A DNA stretch of 64,000 nucleotides from Marinicellulosiphila megalodicopiae (GCF_045862395.1 NZ_AP023087.1:1798001-1862000), one strand, 5' to 3'; shown: positions 9,515-18,327, counted from the first letter of the stretch. Made by a program: numbers and translations. The notes: generated by a model from the sequence alone, not told the origin.

Positions 9515-9543
9515 GGTATAGCCTCGTTTAATTTAATTTTTTA

Positions 9544-9684
9544 GTAACTATTCAGCTCACACTAAAATTTGCACTGATCTGCGTTGAAAAATGATCATTT
9601 ACATGTGTAAGCTCACATTTTCCGCCTTGCCCAGCACAAATTTGAGCGCAATCTGAACAGTTACGGATTGTGCTGAATAGTTAC
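9544..9684. repeat. Intergenic hairpin repeat element, copy A
   Basis: The element is bounded by a perfect 13-bp inverted repeat (gtaactattcagc at 9544-9556; complement at 9672-9684). Inside lie aaattt-rich half sites and an inner imperfect palindrome around gttgaaaaatgatcatttac and ctcacatttt. The inner 80-90 bp is nearly the same as at 12925-13006, downstream of guaB. It lies between xseA and the fasciclin gene, both on the minus strand. With 220 bp on to xseA (9685-9904) holding only the xseA terminator, I see no gene in the rest of this gap. Confidence 0.85.
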
Positions 9685-9844
9685 ATTTTTTATTGGATTA
9701 AAAGTGAATCTCTTAATCACATAATAAGTACCTGAATAATTACGCGAGGTTTTTTAAGTTGGATGTTAAATAATGGAAGCTTATGACTTTTGGTTGGTTT
9801 TTATTTGTATGTGATCTGAATTTTTTAGTTTTCGTATTGTGAAT

Positions 9845-9877
9845 TTAAAAGATCATCCTAGTCTGGTTAGAATGATC
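9845..9877 (-). terminator. Probable xseA terminator
   Basis: On the minus strand gatcattcta pairs with taggatgatc (one G-T pair) around a 7-nt loop and is followed by TTTTAAATTC. It lies 28 bp beyond the xseA stop. Confidence 0.6.
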
Positions 9878-9904
9878 GATTATGAAATATTTAGTTGGTG
9901 TCGT

Positions 9905-11215
9905 TTATTTTACGATTGAAATGATTGATCCATCTTCAAATTCAGTACTTAACTCGTCACCCGATTTAAGTTGTTTGGCGCTGGTCACCACAGTTTTACC
10001 TGATTTGGCAATACTGTAACCGCGCTTTAAAGTATTAAGAGGTGACAATGCATTTAAGGTTAACATTTGATCGTGATGTTTGGTTTGTTTGTGTCTAAAT
10101 ACCTGATTGATTTTGATGTGCAATAACTGACTTAAATGATCGAGCTGGTTTTGTTGTTCGCTTATGATTGTCTCTGGATTATTAAGCGCAAGGCGATGTT
10201 GTAAATCAATTAAATGGGTTTGCAGTTCTGCTTGTTTGATTTGAACCTGTGATCCAATTTCTTGCATTGCATCGTCTATACGTAAACGCGCTTGTTGAAT
10301 GATGGATTCTGGTTTTTTAAGTGCGCGTGTGGCGCTTGATATTTGCCAAGTGTATTTTTGCAATTTTTGTTTGATGCTTAATGTCAGTCTTCTGTTTTGG
10401 TGTTCTAGCATCTGTAAAATATCTTGCTGGTTTTTACTGATTAATTCTGCAGCTGCCGTTGGGGTGGCCGCTCTTACGTCTGCTGCAAAATCACTGATGC
10501 TGAAATCTACCTCGTGCCCGACTGCACTAATCACTGGAATGTCGCAGCTTGCAATTTGGCGGGCGAGCATTTCGTCGTTAAAACAAAATAAATCTTCTAA
10601 TGAGCCGCCGCCACGCGTCAGTAAAATACAATCTAGATCCATATTTTGTGACGCTTGGGTAAACGCAATGTTTAAACTTAATGCTGCGTCTTTGCCTTGT
10701 ACTAAAGAAGGATATAAAAATATTTCCATCATTGGCCATCTGCGTCTAATGGTTGTTAAAACGTCATGAATGGCGGCGCCAGTATCTGAGGTGATAATCC
10801 CTACTTTTTGAATGTTGTTAGGCAATGGTTTTTTGTTGTTTATATCAAATAGTCCTTCGCCTTCTAATTTGTTTTTAAGTTCGATAAATTGTTGTTGCAG
10901 TGCGCCGTCACCTTTAACGGTCATAGACGACACGATCATTTGGTAATCGCCTCGGCCTTCATACAAACTCAGTTTTCCGGTAATTACTACTTGGTCGCCA
11001 TTTTTAGGGTGAAAGCTTGTTCGGGCCAAAGATGATTTGAACATGGCGCATTTAAGTTGGGCGGATGAATCTTTTAATGTGAAATAAATATGACCAGAGG
11101 CGGGGGTGGCTAAATTGGATATTTCGCCTTCAACGGCAATATGGCCGAACTGGGTTTCAAGTAAAAATTTTACTTGGCGATTGACTGCGCTGACACTTAA
11201 TGCCGAAGGTTGCAT
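9905..11215 (-). CDS. xseA: Exodeoxyribonuclease VII large subunit
   Basis: XseA is the catalytic large subunit of ExoVII, which degrades single-stranded DNA together with several copies of XseB. Residues 1-100 form the OB-fold (VNRQVKFLLETQFGHIAVEGEISNL, YFTLKD). The catalytic domain follows with GIITSDTGAAIHDVLTTIRRRWP, LTRGGGSLEDLFCFNDE, ISAVGHEVDFSISDFAADVRAATPTAAAE. A long coiled-coil region and the C-terminal LKRGYSIAKSGKTV complete the protein. I choose the ATG at 11215 (MQPSALSVSAVNRQVK), which matches the family start; a GTG at 11257 would add 14 residues. The length of 436 is normal. It is divergent from guaB, as in Pseudomonas. Confidence 0.96.
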   Translation of the reverse strand: MQPSALSVSAVNRQVKFLLETQFGHIAVEGEISNLATPASGHIYFTLKDSSAQLKCAMFKSSLARTSFHPKNGDQVVITGKLSLYEGRGDYQMIVSSMTVKGDGALQQQFIELKNKLEGEGLFDINNKKPLPNNIQKVGIITSDTGAAIHDVLTTIRRRWPMMEIFLYPSLVQGKDAALSLNIAFTQASQNMDLDCILLTRGGGSLEDLFCFNDEMLARQIASCDIPVISAVGHEVDFSISDFAADVRAATPTAAAELISKNQQDILQMLEHQNRRLTLSIKQKLQKYTWQISSATRALKKPESIIQQARLRIDDAMQEIGSQVQIKQAELQTHLIDLQHRLALNNPETIISEQQNQLDHLSQLLHIKINQVFRHKQTKHHDQMLTLNALSPLNTLKRGYSIAKSGKTVVTSAKQLKSGDELSTEFEDGSIISIVK

Positions 11216-11322
11216 GAATCGATCTCTAAATAGGTTAAATAACAAAAGAGGTGACACTATATAGAAAAGCGAATAAAGATTGAAATGCGTTAAGGGTAAT
11301 TTTCTTTAGGGGTGATTAATGT

Positions 11323-11351
11323 TTGCAGGTTGATAGCCTACAAATTATAAT
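11323..11351 (+). promoter_or_regulatory. Candidate guaB promoter
   Basis: TTGCAG at 11323-11328 and TATAAT at 11346-11351 are 17 bp apart and lie 65 bp upstream of the guaB start in the gap divergent from xseA. The -10 box is perfect and the -35 box is weak. Confidence 0.5.
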
Positions 11352-11415
11352 GTGCAGTTAATCAAATTACACCCATTCATACATTTAACTGTATGAGTCA
11401 AAATAAGGTCCCACA

Positions 11416-12900
11416 ATGTTACGTATCGCTCAAGAAGCACTGACTTTTGATGATGTGCTATTAGTTCCAGGTTATTCTGAAGTACTGCCAAATCAAGTGT
11501 CTTTGAAAACAAAAGTTTCAAAAAACATCGAGTTAAATATTCCGTTAATGTCTTCTGCGATGGATACGGTAACCGAAGCGCGCCTTGCTATAGCAATGGC
11601 TCAAGAAGGTGGAATTGGAATTATCCATAAAAACATGACCGCTAAAATGCAAGCCAAAGAAGTGCAAAAAGTAAAGCGTCATGAAAGTGGTGTGGTGGTT
11701 AATCCTATTACAATTGAGCAAGACGCTTCTGTTGAGCAATTGATTAATTTAATGCGTAAACACAATATTTCAGGTGTACCTGTATTAGATAATGGCAACT
11801 TAGTGGGTATTGTGACTCGTCGTGACTCACGTTTTGAAAAAAACTTAGAAGCAAAAGTTTCCACAATTATGACCACTAAAGAGAAATTGGTCACTGTTAA
11901 AAAAGGCGCATCGAAAAAAGATGTAAAAGCTTTGTTGCATGAAAATCGAATTGAAAAAGTATTAGTGGTTGATGATAACTTTGGCTTAGTTGGATTAATG
12001 ACTGTTACTGATATTGAAAAAGCCAAAGCGTTTCCAAATGCATGTAAAGATGAAAATGCACGTTTACGTGTTGGCGCTGCGGTTGGTACTGGTGCTGATA
12101 CCGATGAACGTGTGCAGTTGTTGGTTGAAGCCGGTGTGGATTTAATTGTTGTGGATACATCACATGGTCATACAAGTAATTCATTAGGAAAAGGCGTGAT
12201 TGATCGCGTTAAGTGGATCAAGGCAAACTTCCCTCATGTTGAAGTTATTGGTGGCAATATCGCAACGGCTCAAGCGGCGTTAGACTTAGTTGCTGCTGGT
12301 GCTGATGGTGTTAAAGTGGGGATTGGTCCTGGTTCAATCTGTACCACTCGTATTGTTGCAGGTGTCGGTGTGCCACAATTAACTGCCATTTCAAATGTAG
12401 CTGCTGCGTTAAAAGATTCGGGTATTCCACTGATTGCTGATGGTGGGGTGCGTTATTCGGGTGATTTGGCCAAAGCCATTGCAGCAGGCGCTTATGTGGT
12501 AATGGCTGGCGGAATGTTTGCGGGTACGGATGAATCTCCTGGTGAAATCGAATTGTTCCAAGGTCGTTCGTACAAGTCATACCGCGGTATGGGTTCTATT
12601 GGCGCAATGGGTCAAAAACAAGGATCATCTGATCGTTACTTCCAATCAGCAGATGAAGGTAATGAAAAATTAGTACCAGAAGGTATTGAAGGTCGTGTTG
12701 CGGTTAAAGGTCCATTGCATGCAGTAATTCATCAACAAATGGGTGGGTTACGTTCTTCAATGGGCTATACCGGTTGCGCAAATATTGAACAAATGCGTAC
12801 TAAACCTGAGTTTGTAAAAATTACCAATGCGGGTATGAGTGAATCTCATGTGCATGATGTGCAAATTACACGTGAAGCCCCTAACTATCGCGCTGGCTAA
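11416..12900 (+). CDS. guaB: Inosine-5'-monophosphate dehydrogenase
   Basis: GuaB oxidises IMP to XMP with NAD+, the committed step of GMP synthesis. The 494-residue protein begins MLRIAQEALTFDDVLLVPGYSEVLPN, has a pair of CBS domains at about 95-205 (IMTTKEKLVTV, VVDDNFGLVGLMTVTDI) and the catalytic loop GPGSICTTRIVAGVGVPQ with the active-site Cys. The flap region GYTGCANIEQMR follows. The length is only slightly above the usual 488. The Shine-Dalgarno sequence is AAGG at 11404-11407. It precedes guaA by 230 bp, a gap that holds a repeat element and a terminator-like hairpin. Confidence 0.98.
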   Translation: MLRIAQEALTFDDVLLVPGYSEVLPNQVSLKTKVSKNIELNIPLMSSAMDTVTEARLAIAMAQEGGIGIIHKNMTAKMQAKEVQKVKRHESGVVVNPITIEQDASVEQLINLMRKHNISGVPVLDNGNLVGIVTRRDSRFEKNLEAKVSTIMTTKEKLVTVKKGASKKDVKALLHENRIEKVLVVDDNFGLVGLMTVTDIEKAKAFPNACKDENARLRVGAAVGTGADTDERVQLLVEAGVDLIVVDTSHGHTSNSLGKGVIDRVKWIKANFPHVEVIGGNIATAQAALDLVAAGADGVKVGIGPGSICTTRIVAGVGVPQLTAISNVAAALKDSGIPLIADGGVRYSGDLAKAIAAGAYVVMAGGMFAGTDESPGEIELFQGRSYKSYRGMGSIGAMGQKQGSSDRYFQSADEGNEKLVPEGIEGRVAVKGPLHAVIHQQMGGLRSSMGYTGCANIEQMRTKPEFVKITNAGMSESHVHDVQITREAPNYRAG

Positions 12901-12904
12901 TCTT

Positions 12905-13025
12905 GAGATTGACCTGCTAGCGCTCAAATTTGCGTATGTCTTCGTTGAAAAATGATCATTTACAGTTGTAAACTCACATTTTTCGCCTCGACCTACACAA
13001 ATTTGAATCCCATCAGATCAATCCC
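12905..13025. repeat. Intergenic hairpin repeat element, copy B
   Basis: This copy starts 5 bp after the guaB stop. Its inner part (gttgaaaaatgatcatttac, a short spacer, then ctcacattttt and caaatttg) is almost the same as in copy A at 9544-9684. Its outer arms are gagattgacctg (12905-12916) and cagatcaatccc (13014-13025), which pair at 10 of 12 positions but have no sequence similarity to the outer arms of copy A. The element could fold as a long hairpin at the end of the guaB message. Confidence 0.85.
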
Positions 13026-13078
13026 AAATTGAATTAAATTAGTCTAATTGGATTAATTAACATAATTAAGTATTTCTA

Positions 13079-13119
13079 CCACGCTGATGAAGAGATTGAT
13101 CAGCGTGGTTTATTTTTTT
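13079..13119 (+). terminator. Terminator-like hairpin directly before the guaA ribosome binding site
   Basis: A perfect 10-bp stem (ccacgctgat at 13079-13088; complement at 13099-13108) is followed by TTTATTTTTTT, the form of a strong intrinsic terminator. The guaA Shine-Dalgarno (GAGGAAAG, 13120-13127) begins at once after the T run, leaving no room for a promoter in between. It therefore either attenuates read-through into guaA or sits in the guaA leader. Confidence 0.8.
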
Positions 13120-13130
13120 GAGGAAAGTAA

Positions 13131-14711
13131 ATGTCTAACATCGATATCCATAGCCATAAAATTCTAATTCTAGATTTTGGTTCTCAGTATTCTCAGTTAA
13201 TTGCTCGTCGTGTTCGCGAAATAGGTGTGTTCTGTGAATTGCACCCATTTGATATGACTCAAGAAGATATTAAAGCATTTGGCGCAAGCGGTATTATTTT
13301 AGCTGGTGGTCCTGAGTCGGTAACGTTGGAAGACACACCGCGTGCACCTCAAATTGTATTTGATTTGGATATTCCAATTTTAGGTATTTGCTACGGCATG
13401 CAAACCATGGCGTTACAAATGGGCGGTGAAGTATCCAGCTCAGACAAGCGTGAATTTGGTTATGCAGAAGTAAAAGTAGAAGCACAGGATGCGTTCTTTA
13501 AAGGTACTCACGACAAGCAAACTGAAAATGGCGCAGGTCTTTTAGATGTTTGGATGAGTCATGGTGACAAAGTAAGTACGATGCCTGAAGGGTTTACTAT
13601 TTCAGCAAGTACACCAAGCTGCCCAATTGCGGCAATGAGCGATGAAAAGCGCAAATACTACGGCGTACAATTTCACCCTGAAGTGACGCACACTAAACAA
13701 GGTGGTGTTTTACTTGAGCGTTTTGTGCGTGAAATTTGTGCAACTGAAGCGTTGTGGACGCCTGCCAATATCGTCAGTGATTTGATCGAAAAAGTTCAAG
13801 CACAGGTTGGTGATAAAGAAGTGTTGTTAGGTTTGTCAGGTGGTGTGGATTCATCGGTTGTGGCTGCGCTTTTACATAAAGCCATTGGCGACAAATTAAC
13901 CTGTGTATTTGTTGATAACGGATTGCTTCGTAAAAACGAAGGCGATGACGTGATGAAAATGTTTGCTAAAAACATGGGTATCAAAGTGATTCGCGCTGAT
14001 AAAGAAGAATTGTTTTTATCTAAATTAGCAGGTGAGTCGGATCCTGAGAAAAAACGTAAAATCATCGGTAATGCATTTATCGAAGTATTTGATGAGGAGT
14101 CTACTAAGTTAAACGGCATTGATTTCTTGGCGCAGGGTACAATTTACCCAGACGTGATTGAGTCTGCTGCTGCAAAAACAGGCAAGGCACACGTTATTAA
14201 ATCTCATCATAACGTAGGTGGGTTACCCGATGACATGAAAATGGATTTGGTTGAGCCATTACGTGAATTGTTTAAAGATGAAGTGCGCAGAATCGGTCTT
14301 GAGTTAGGTTTGCCGTACGATATGGTTTATCGTCATCCATTTCCAGGGCCTGGTTTAGGTGTGCGTATTTTGGGTGAAGTGAAAAAAGAATACGCCGATA
14401 TCTTGCGTGAAGCCGATGCGATTTTCTTAGAAGAATTACATGCAGCAGATTGGTATCACAAAACAAGCCAAGCGTTTGTTGTGTTTTTACCTGTTAAATC
14501 TGTAGGTGTAGTAGGGGATGCTCGTCGTTACGAATGGGTGGTTTCTTTGCGTGCTGTTGAAACCATTGACTTTATGACGGCTCGTTGGGCGCATTTGCCT
14601 TACGAATTATTAGAAAAAGTGTCAAATCGTATCATCAATGAGATTTCTGGTATTTCTCGTGTTGCTTATGATGTGTCATCTAAGCCACCCGCTACGATTG
14701 AATGGGAATAA
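13131..14711 (+). CDS. guaA: GMP synthase (glutamine-hydrolysing)
   Basis: GuaA aminates XMP to GMP using glutamine and ATP. The N-terminal class I amidotransferase domain has the nucleophile elbow GICYGMQ and the His/Glu motif FHPEVTHT (residues about 85-190). The ATP pyrophosphatase domain has the P-loop GLSGGVDSSV near 235. The C-terminal dimerisation domain has HPFPGPGLGVRILGEV and ends in the conserved PPATIEWE. The length of 526 is standard. Its leader holds a terminator-like hairpin, so expression may be adjusted apart from guaB. The last codons overlap the start of tadA by 10 nt. Confidence 0.98.
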   Translation: MSNIDIHSHKILILDFGSQYSQLIARRVREIGVFCELHPFDMTQEDIKAFGASGIILAGGPESVTLEDTPRAPQIVFDLDIPILGICYGMQTMALQMGGEVSSSDKREFGYAEVKVEAQDAFFKGTHDKQTENGAGLLDVWMSHGDKVSTMPEGFTISASTPSCPIAAMSDEKRKYYGVQFHPEVTHTKQGGVLLERFVREICATEALWTPANIVSDLIEKVQAQVGDKEVLLGLSGGVDSSVVAALLHKAIGDKLTCVFVDNGLLRKNEGDDVMKMFAKNMGIKVIRADKEELFLSKLAGESDPEKKRKIIGNAFIEVFDEESTKLNGIDFLAQGTIYPDVIESAAAKTGKAHVIKSHHNVGGLPDDMKMDLVEPLRELFKDEVRRIGLELGLPYDMVYRHPFPGPGLGVRILGEVKKEYADILREADAIFLEELHAADWYHKTSQAFVVFLPVKSVGVVGDARRYEWVVSLRAVETIDFMTARWAHLPYELLEKVSNRIINEISGISRVAYDVSSKPPATIEWE

Positions 14712-15175
14712 AACCCGATCAACACTGGATGCGTTTTGCTTTAGAGCAGGCGCATCTTGCTGCTATTGAAGGTGAGGTGCCTATTGGTGCTGTGATGGTT
14801 TATAAAAATGAAATCATCGCAAAAGGGTTTAATCAGTGTGTGGCTAAAAATAATGCAATGTTACACGCTGAAGTGGTGGTGATAGAGCAAGCTTGTAAAG
14901 TGCTTAATAATTATCGTTTGAATCAATGTACATTATACGTCACGCTTGAACCTTGTATGATGTGTTGTGGTGCTTTGGTTCAATCTCGTATAGCGCGAGT
15001 GGTTTACGGTGCTAAAGAATCCAAAACAGGCTGTGTTCACAGTCATTTAAACTTACTAGAACAATCCTTTTTAAATCATAAAATATTAATTACATCTGAT
15101 GTTTTAAAAGATGAGTGTCAAAATATTATGATTGATTTTTTTAGTAAAAAACGCAAAACAATAAAGGTTGAATAA
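14702..15175 (+). CDS. tadA: tRNA(Arg) adenosine-34 deaminase
   Basis: TadA converts A34 of tRNA-Arg(ACG) to inosine. The zinc-binding motifs are HAE at residues 55-57 (Glu57 is the proton shuttle) and PCMMC at 84-88, together the standard cytidine/deoxycytidylate deaminase signature. The region GAVMVYKNEIIAKGFNQC is also family-typical. The length is 157. The start codon lies within the end of guaA (10-nt overlap), which implies translational coupling; the guaA-tadA order is common in Pseudomonadales. Confidence 0.96.
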   Translation: MGIKPDQHWMRFALEQAHLAAIEGEVPIGAVMVYKNEIIAKGFNQCVAKNNAMLHAEVVVIEQACKVLNNYRLNQCTLYVTLEPCMMCCGALVQSRIARVVYGAKESKTGCVHSHLNLLEQSFLNHKILITSDVLKDECQNIMIDFFSKKRKTIKVE

Positions 15176-15176
15176 T

Positions 15177-15539
15177 ATGAAATTTGTTTATGTTTTATTA
15201 ATTTCTTTGGTGTTATTGGTGGGGTGTAAAGACAAACCAATGGATGCTCAAAAAAGTGGCGAAGCGTATTTAAAAGCGATGTTTATTGATAATGACATCG
15301 ATGCGATTAAAAAAATGACGCACCCCGATCAAGTTGAAGATTTTACCCGTTCAATTGGCGGTTTGGCTAATATGCTTGTGTTGATGGATGATGCGAGTTA
15401 TGAAATTAAATCCGTTAAAGAGGATGGTGATTTAGCAGTAATTGCATTTGATATTTCAATGACATCCAAAGGTAAGACTGAATTCAGTTCTGAAACCATG
15501 ACTTTGCAAAAAATAGATTCTGTGTGGTATGTGAAGTAA
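15177..15539 (+). CDS. Small lipoprotein, DUF4878/NTF2-like
   Basis: The product has 120 residues from the ATG at 15177, which follows AAAGG at 15163-15167. It begins with a lipoprotein signal peptide, MKFVYVLLISLVLLVGC. The rest (GEAYLKAMFIDNDIDAIKKMTHPDQ..., ending TMTLQKIDSVWYVK) has the helix-then-strands pattern of DUF4878 or similar NTF2-fold lipoproteins that end in a V.G.WkV strand. No function is known for that group. It lies between tadA and zapE with 1 nt and 0 nt spacing, so it is part of their transcript. Confidence 0.7.
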   Translation: MKFVYVLLISLVLLVGCKDKPMDAQKSGEAYLKAMFIDNDIDAIKKMTHPDQVEDFTRSIGGLANMLVLMDDASYEIKSVKEDGDLAVIAFDISMTSKGKTEFSSETMTLQKIDSVWYVK

Positions 15540-16673
15540 ATGACCTCTTTAGCCGTAAATAAAGCAGTAGATTTAATGACACCAATACAAAAATATAAAT
15601 ACGATATTGAGCATAACGGGTTTTCTTATGATCCGGCTCAAGAAGAGGCGATTGAAGCGTTAGATCAGTTGTTTCATAAAATCATTAATAAACCTGCTCC
15701 TAAAAACTCAATGTTTAGTAAATTATTTGCTAAAAAAACAGTTGAGCCAGAAATTGGTTTGTATTTTTGGGGTGGAGTCGGTCGTGGTAAAACTTATTTA
15801 ATGGATTTGTTTTTTGACGCATTACCGTCGGACAAAAAACTAAGAACGCATTTTCACCGTTTTATGAAATTGGTTCATGAGCAGTTAGTGGGTTTAACTG
15901 GGCAAAAAAACCCATTAGAAATCGTGGCAGATGATTTGGCTGGTAAATATCAAGTGCTTTGTTTTGATGAGTTTTTTGTATCAGACATTGGTGATGCGAT
16001 GATTTTAGGTACATTGATGGAGCATTTATTTGCCCGTGGTGTATGTCTGATTACTACGTCGAATATCGTTCCAAGTGGTTTATATAAAAACGGATTGCAG
16101 CGTAAGCGTTTTTTGCCTGCTATTGCGTTATTAGAAAAATACACAAAAGTCATGAATGTTGATGGCGGTACGGATTATCGATTGCGTACCCTAGAGCAAG
16201 CAACGTTGTATCATCACCCTCATAATGATGAGGCGATGCAAAAATTAGAAGAAAGTTTTAAAAAGTTATCGCCAGATTCTGATTTAACCGTTGTTGATGC
16301 AAAAGTTGAAATTTTAGGTCGTCACTTTTTGGCGCGTCGTATGTGTGAAGATGTAATTTGGTTTGAGTTTAATGAATTGTGTGACGGTCCTAGATCGCAA
16401 AACGATTACATTGAATTGGCAAGAATTTATCACACTGTTGTTTTGTCAAAAGTCCCTCAATTTGGTGAAAAAAATGATGACGTTGCGCGTCGTTTTATTT
16501 ATTTGGTTGATGAGTTTTACGATCGCAATATTAAATTATTAATTTCAGCTGATGTGTCCATTACTGAGATTTATACAACGGGCAAGCACGAATTTGAATT
16601 TGAGCGAACACAATCAAGATTGTTGGAAATGCAATCTAAAGAATATTTAGCACGAGAACACTTGGGAGCTTAG
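15540..16673 (+). CDS. zapE: Cell division protein ZapE (AFG1-like ATPase)
   Basis: ZapE is a cytoplasmic P-loop ATPase that binds FtsZ and helps the Z ring constrict under stress; mitochondrial AFG1 is its relative. Walker A is WGGVGRGKTYL (Lys84) and Walker B is LCFDEFFVSDIGDAM. A sensor-like TTSN and the conserved RRFIYLVDEFYDR towards the C-terminus complete the family pattern. The length of 377 is usual. The ATG begins directly after the stop codon of the preceding lipoprotein gene. Confidence 0.95.
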   Translation: MTSLAVNKAVDLMTPIQKYKYDIEHNGFSYDPAQEEAIEALDQLFHKIINKPAPKNSMFSKLFAKKTVEPEIGLYFWGGVGRGKTYLMDLFFDALPSDKKLRTHFHRFMKLVHEQLVGLTGQKNPLEIVADDLAGKYQVLCFDEFFVSDIGDAMILGTLMEHLFARGVCLITTSNIVPSGLYKNGLQRKRFLPAIALLEKYTKVMNVDGGTDYRLRTLEQATLYHHPHNDEAMQKLEESFKKLSPDSDLTVVDAKVEILGRHFLARRMCEDVIWFEFNELCDGPRSQNDYIELARIYHTVVLSKVPQFGEKNDDVARRFIYLVDEFYDRNIKLLISADVSITEIYTTGKHEFEFERTQSRLLEMQSKEYLAREHLGA

Positions 16674-16779
16674 TTCCTAAATTTAAAGTTGTGATCATTT
16701 TGATTGCAACTTCACTGGCTCAAAAAAGAGTCGACTTTCATAGCACTGGATTTACGGTTCAGTAAGCGGAGATAAAAAA

Positions 16780-17778
16780 ATGTCTAATACATCTAGTAAT
16801 AAAGTAGTGGTGTGCGCGTTATATCACTTTGTCACTCTTGAAGATTATCAAGAAATCCAACCCAATTTATTAAAATTATTAAACGACAACCATATTCGCG
16901 GTACGTTGCTTTTAGCCAAAGAAGGTATTAATGGCACCATTGCCGCAACACGCGAATCAATGGATGTGTTTTTAAATTGGTTAAAATCAGACCCTCGTTT
17001 TGCTCCTACTGTTTATAAAGAGTCATACGTAGATGATATGCCGTTTTTGCGCTCTCGTGTAAAACTGAAAAAAGAAATCGTGACCATGGGTGTAGAAGGG
17101 ATTGATCCAAAACATATTGTGGGTACGTACGTAAAACCTGATCAATGGAATGATTTAATCAGTCAAGATGATGTGTTGTTAGTGGATACCCGTAACGAAT
17201 ACGAAACTCAAATTGGCACGTTTCAAGGTGCTATTGATCCTCATACTGAAACCTTTCGTGAATTTCCTGAATACGTCAAACAAAATTTTGATCCAAAAAA
17301 ACACAAAAAAGTCGCGATGTTTTGTACTGGTGGTATTCGCTGCGAAAAATCAACAGCGTATATGAAAGAGCAGGGTTTTGATGAGGTGTATCACTTAGAA
17401 GGTGGTATTTTAAAATATTTAGAAGAAGTACCTAAAGAAAAAACCATGTGGGAAGGTGAGTGTTTTGTATTTGATGGGCGAGTATCGGTGAATCACGATC
17501 TTGAAAAGGGTATTTATGATCAATGTCATGCCTGTCGTAGACCCATTTTAGAAGAAGATAAAGAGCGAGCTGAATATCAAAAAGGCGTCAGTTGTCATCA
17601 GTGTTTTGATAAATTAACGCAAGATCAAAAAGATCGATTCGCACAGCGTGAAAAACAAATCGAATTAGCAAAAGCTCGTGGCGAAACCCATATTGGCCAA
17701 GATTATAATCAAGTCATGCAGCAGCGTCGCGATGAAAAGTTAGCTAAAAAAAATCAACAACGAAAATCCGATCAATAA
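16780..17778 (+). CDS. trhO: tRNA uridine(34) hydroxylase, rhodanese type
   Basis: TrhO (formerly YceA) makes 5-hydroxyuridine at U34 of some tRNAs with molecular oxygen. The N-terminal acylphosphatase-like part (LLLAKEGINGTIAATRESMD) is followed by a rhodanese domain with the active-site loop CTGGIRCEKS near residue 185, and a C-terminal region with a CHACRRP...CHQC cysteine cluster. The length of 332 and the Lys-rich tail are normal. It has its own ribosome binding site (CGGAG) and a strong terminator. Confidence 0.95.
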   Translation: MSNTSSNKVVVCALYHFVTLEDYQEIQPNLLKLLNDNHIRGTLLLAKEGINGTIAATRESMDVFLNWLKSDPRFAPTVYKESYVDDMPFLRSRVKLKKEIVTMGVEGIDPKHIVGTYVKPDQWNDLISQDDVLLVDTRNEYETQIGTFQGAIDPHTETFREFPEYVKQNFDPKKHKKVAMFCTGGIRCEKSTAYMKEQGFDEVYHLEGGILKYLEEVPKEKTMWEGECFVFDGRVSVNHDLEKGIYDQCHACRRPILEEDKERAEYQKGVSCHQCFDKLTQDQKDRFAQREKQIELAKARGETHIGQDYNQVMQQRRDEKLAKKNQQRKSDQ

Positions 17779-17787
17779 AATAATTCA

Positions 17788-17826
17788 AATACCCAGTTAG
17801 ATGTTATCTATGGGTATTTTTTTGTT
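17788..17826 (+). terminator. Terminator after trhO
   Basis: aaataccca (17788-17796) pairs with tgggtattt (17811-17819), extended by an inner tagat/atcta pairing with a 2-nt bulge, and followed by a T-rich tract. Confidence 0.85.
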
Positions 17827-17941
17827 TTTAAAAACGTGTAAAAGTGCCGATGTATGTGCGCGATGGCGATTTTTGGGTAAAAATTATTAATTAATTATAT
17901 GGTTTATGCATTTAAAAAAACGTTTGGATGTAGTTTGTTGG

Positions 17942-17969
17942 TTGTTATTTTTGTGAAAAGACGTATAAT
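17942..17969 (+). promoter_or_regulatory. Promoter of the rpsP operon
   Basis: TTGTTA (17942-17947) and TATAAT (17964-17969) are 16 bp apart, followed by the discriminator TCGCGCGCT. A GC-rich discriminator is typical of ribosomal promoters under ppGpp control. The rpsP start codon is about 85 bp downstream. Confidence 0.65.
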
Positions 17970-18058
17970 TCGCGCGCTATTTTAAGTGGGTCGAAATTCC
18001 TTTGATCCCAAACAAGAACGATAGGTAATTTCAAAACCTATCCAAATAGGAGATACGA

Positions 18059-18310
18059 ATGGTTGTTATTCGTTTAGCACTTGGGGGCTCTAAGAAGCGT
18101 CCTTTTTATCATATCAATGTAGCTGATAGCAGAAATGCTCGTGACGGTCGTTTCATCGAACGTGTCGGTTTGTTTAACCCTGTTGCTCGCGGACAAGAAG
18201 AGCGCCTTCGTGTCTCTTTAGATCGCATTGAGTACTGGGTAAGTAAAGGGGCTCAGACTTCTGAGCGTGTATCAGTTCTATTAAAACAATATAAAAAGAG
18301 TCAAGCATAA
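18059..18310 (+). CDS. rpsP: 30S ribosomal protein S16
   Basis: The 83-residue protein has the full S16 pattern MVVIRLALGGSKKRPFYHINVADSRNARDGRFIERVGLFNP and the later LDRIEYWVSKGAQTS. It binds 16S rRNA early in 30S assembly. The start is preceded by AGGAGA at 18048-18053. It is the first gene of the conserved rpsP-rimM-trmD-rplS operon. Confidence 0.98.
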   Translation: MVVIRLALGGSKKRPFYHINVADSRNARDGRFIERVGLFNPVARGQEERLRVSLDRIEYWVSKGAQTSERVSVLLKQYKKSQA

Positions 18311-18327
18311 TCTAAAGGGCTCTTAAC

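Noticed and set aside
12901..13130. Purine riboswitch before guaA
   Set aside because: I could not find the conserved loop and junction bases of the guanine aptamer; only a terminator hairpin and a repeat element are visible.
16686..16713. Hairpin between zapE and trhO (aagttgtgatca/tgattgcaactt) as a terminator
   Set aside because: Two mismatches in the stem and no T run follow it on either strand.
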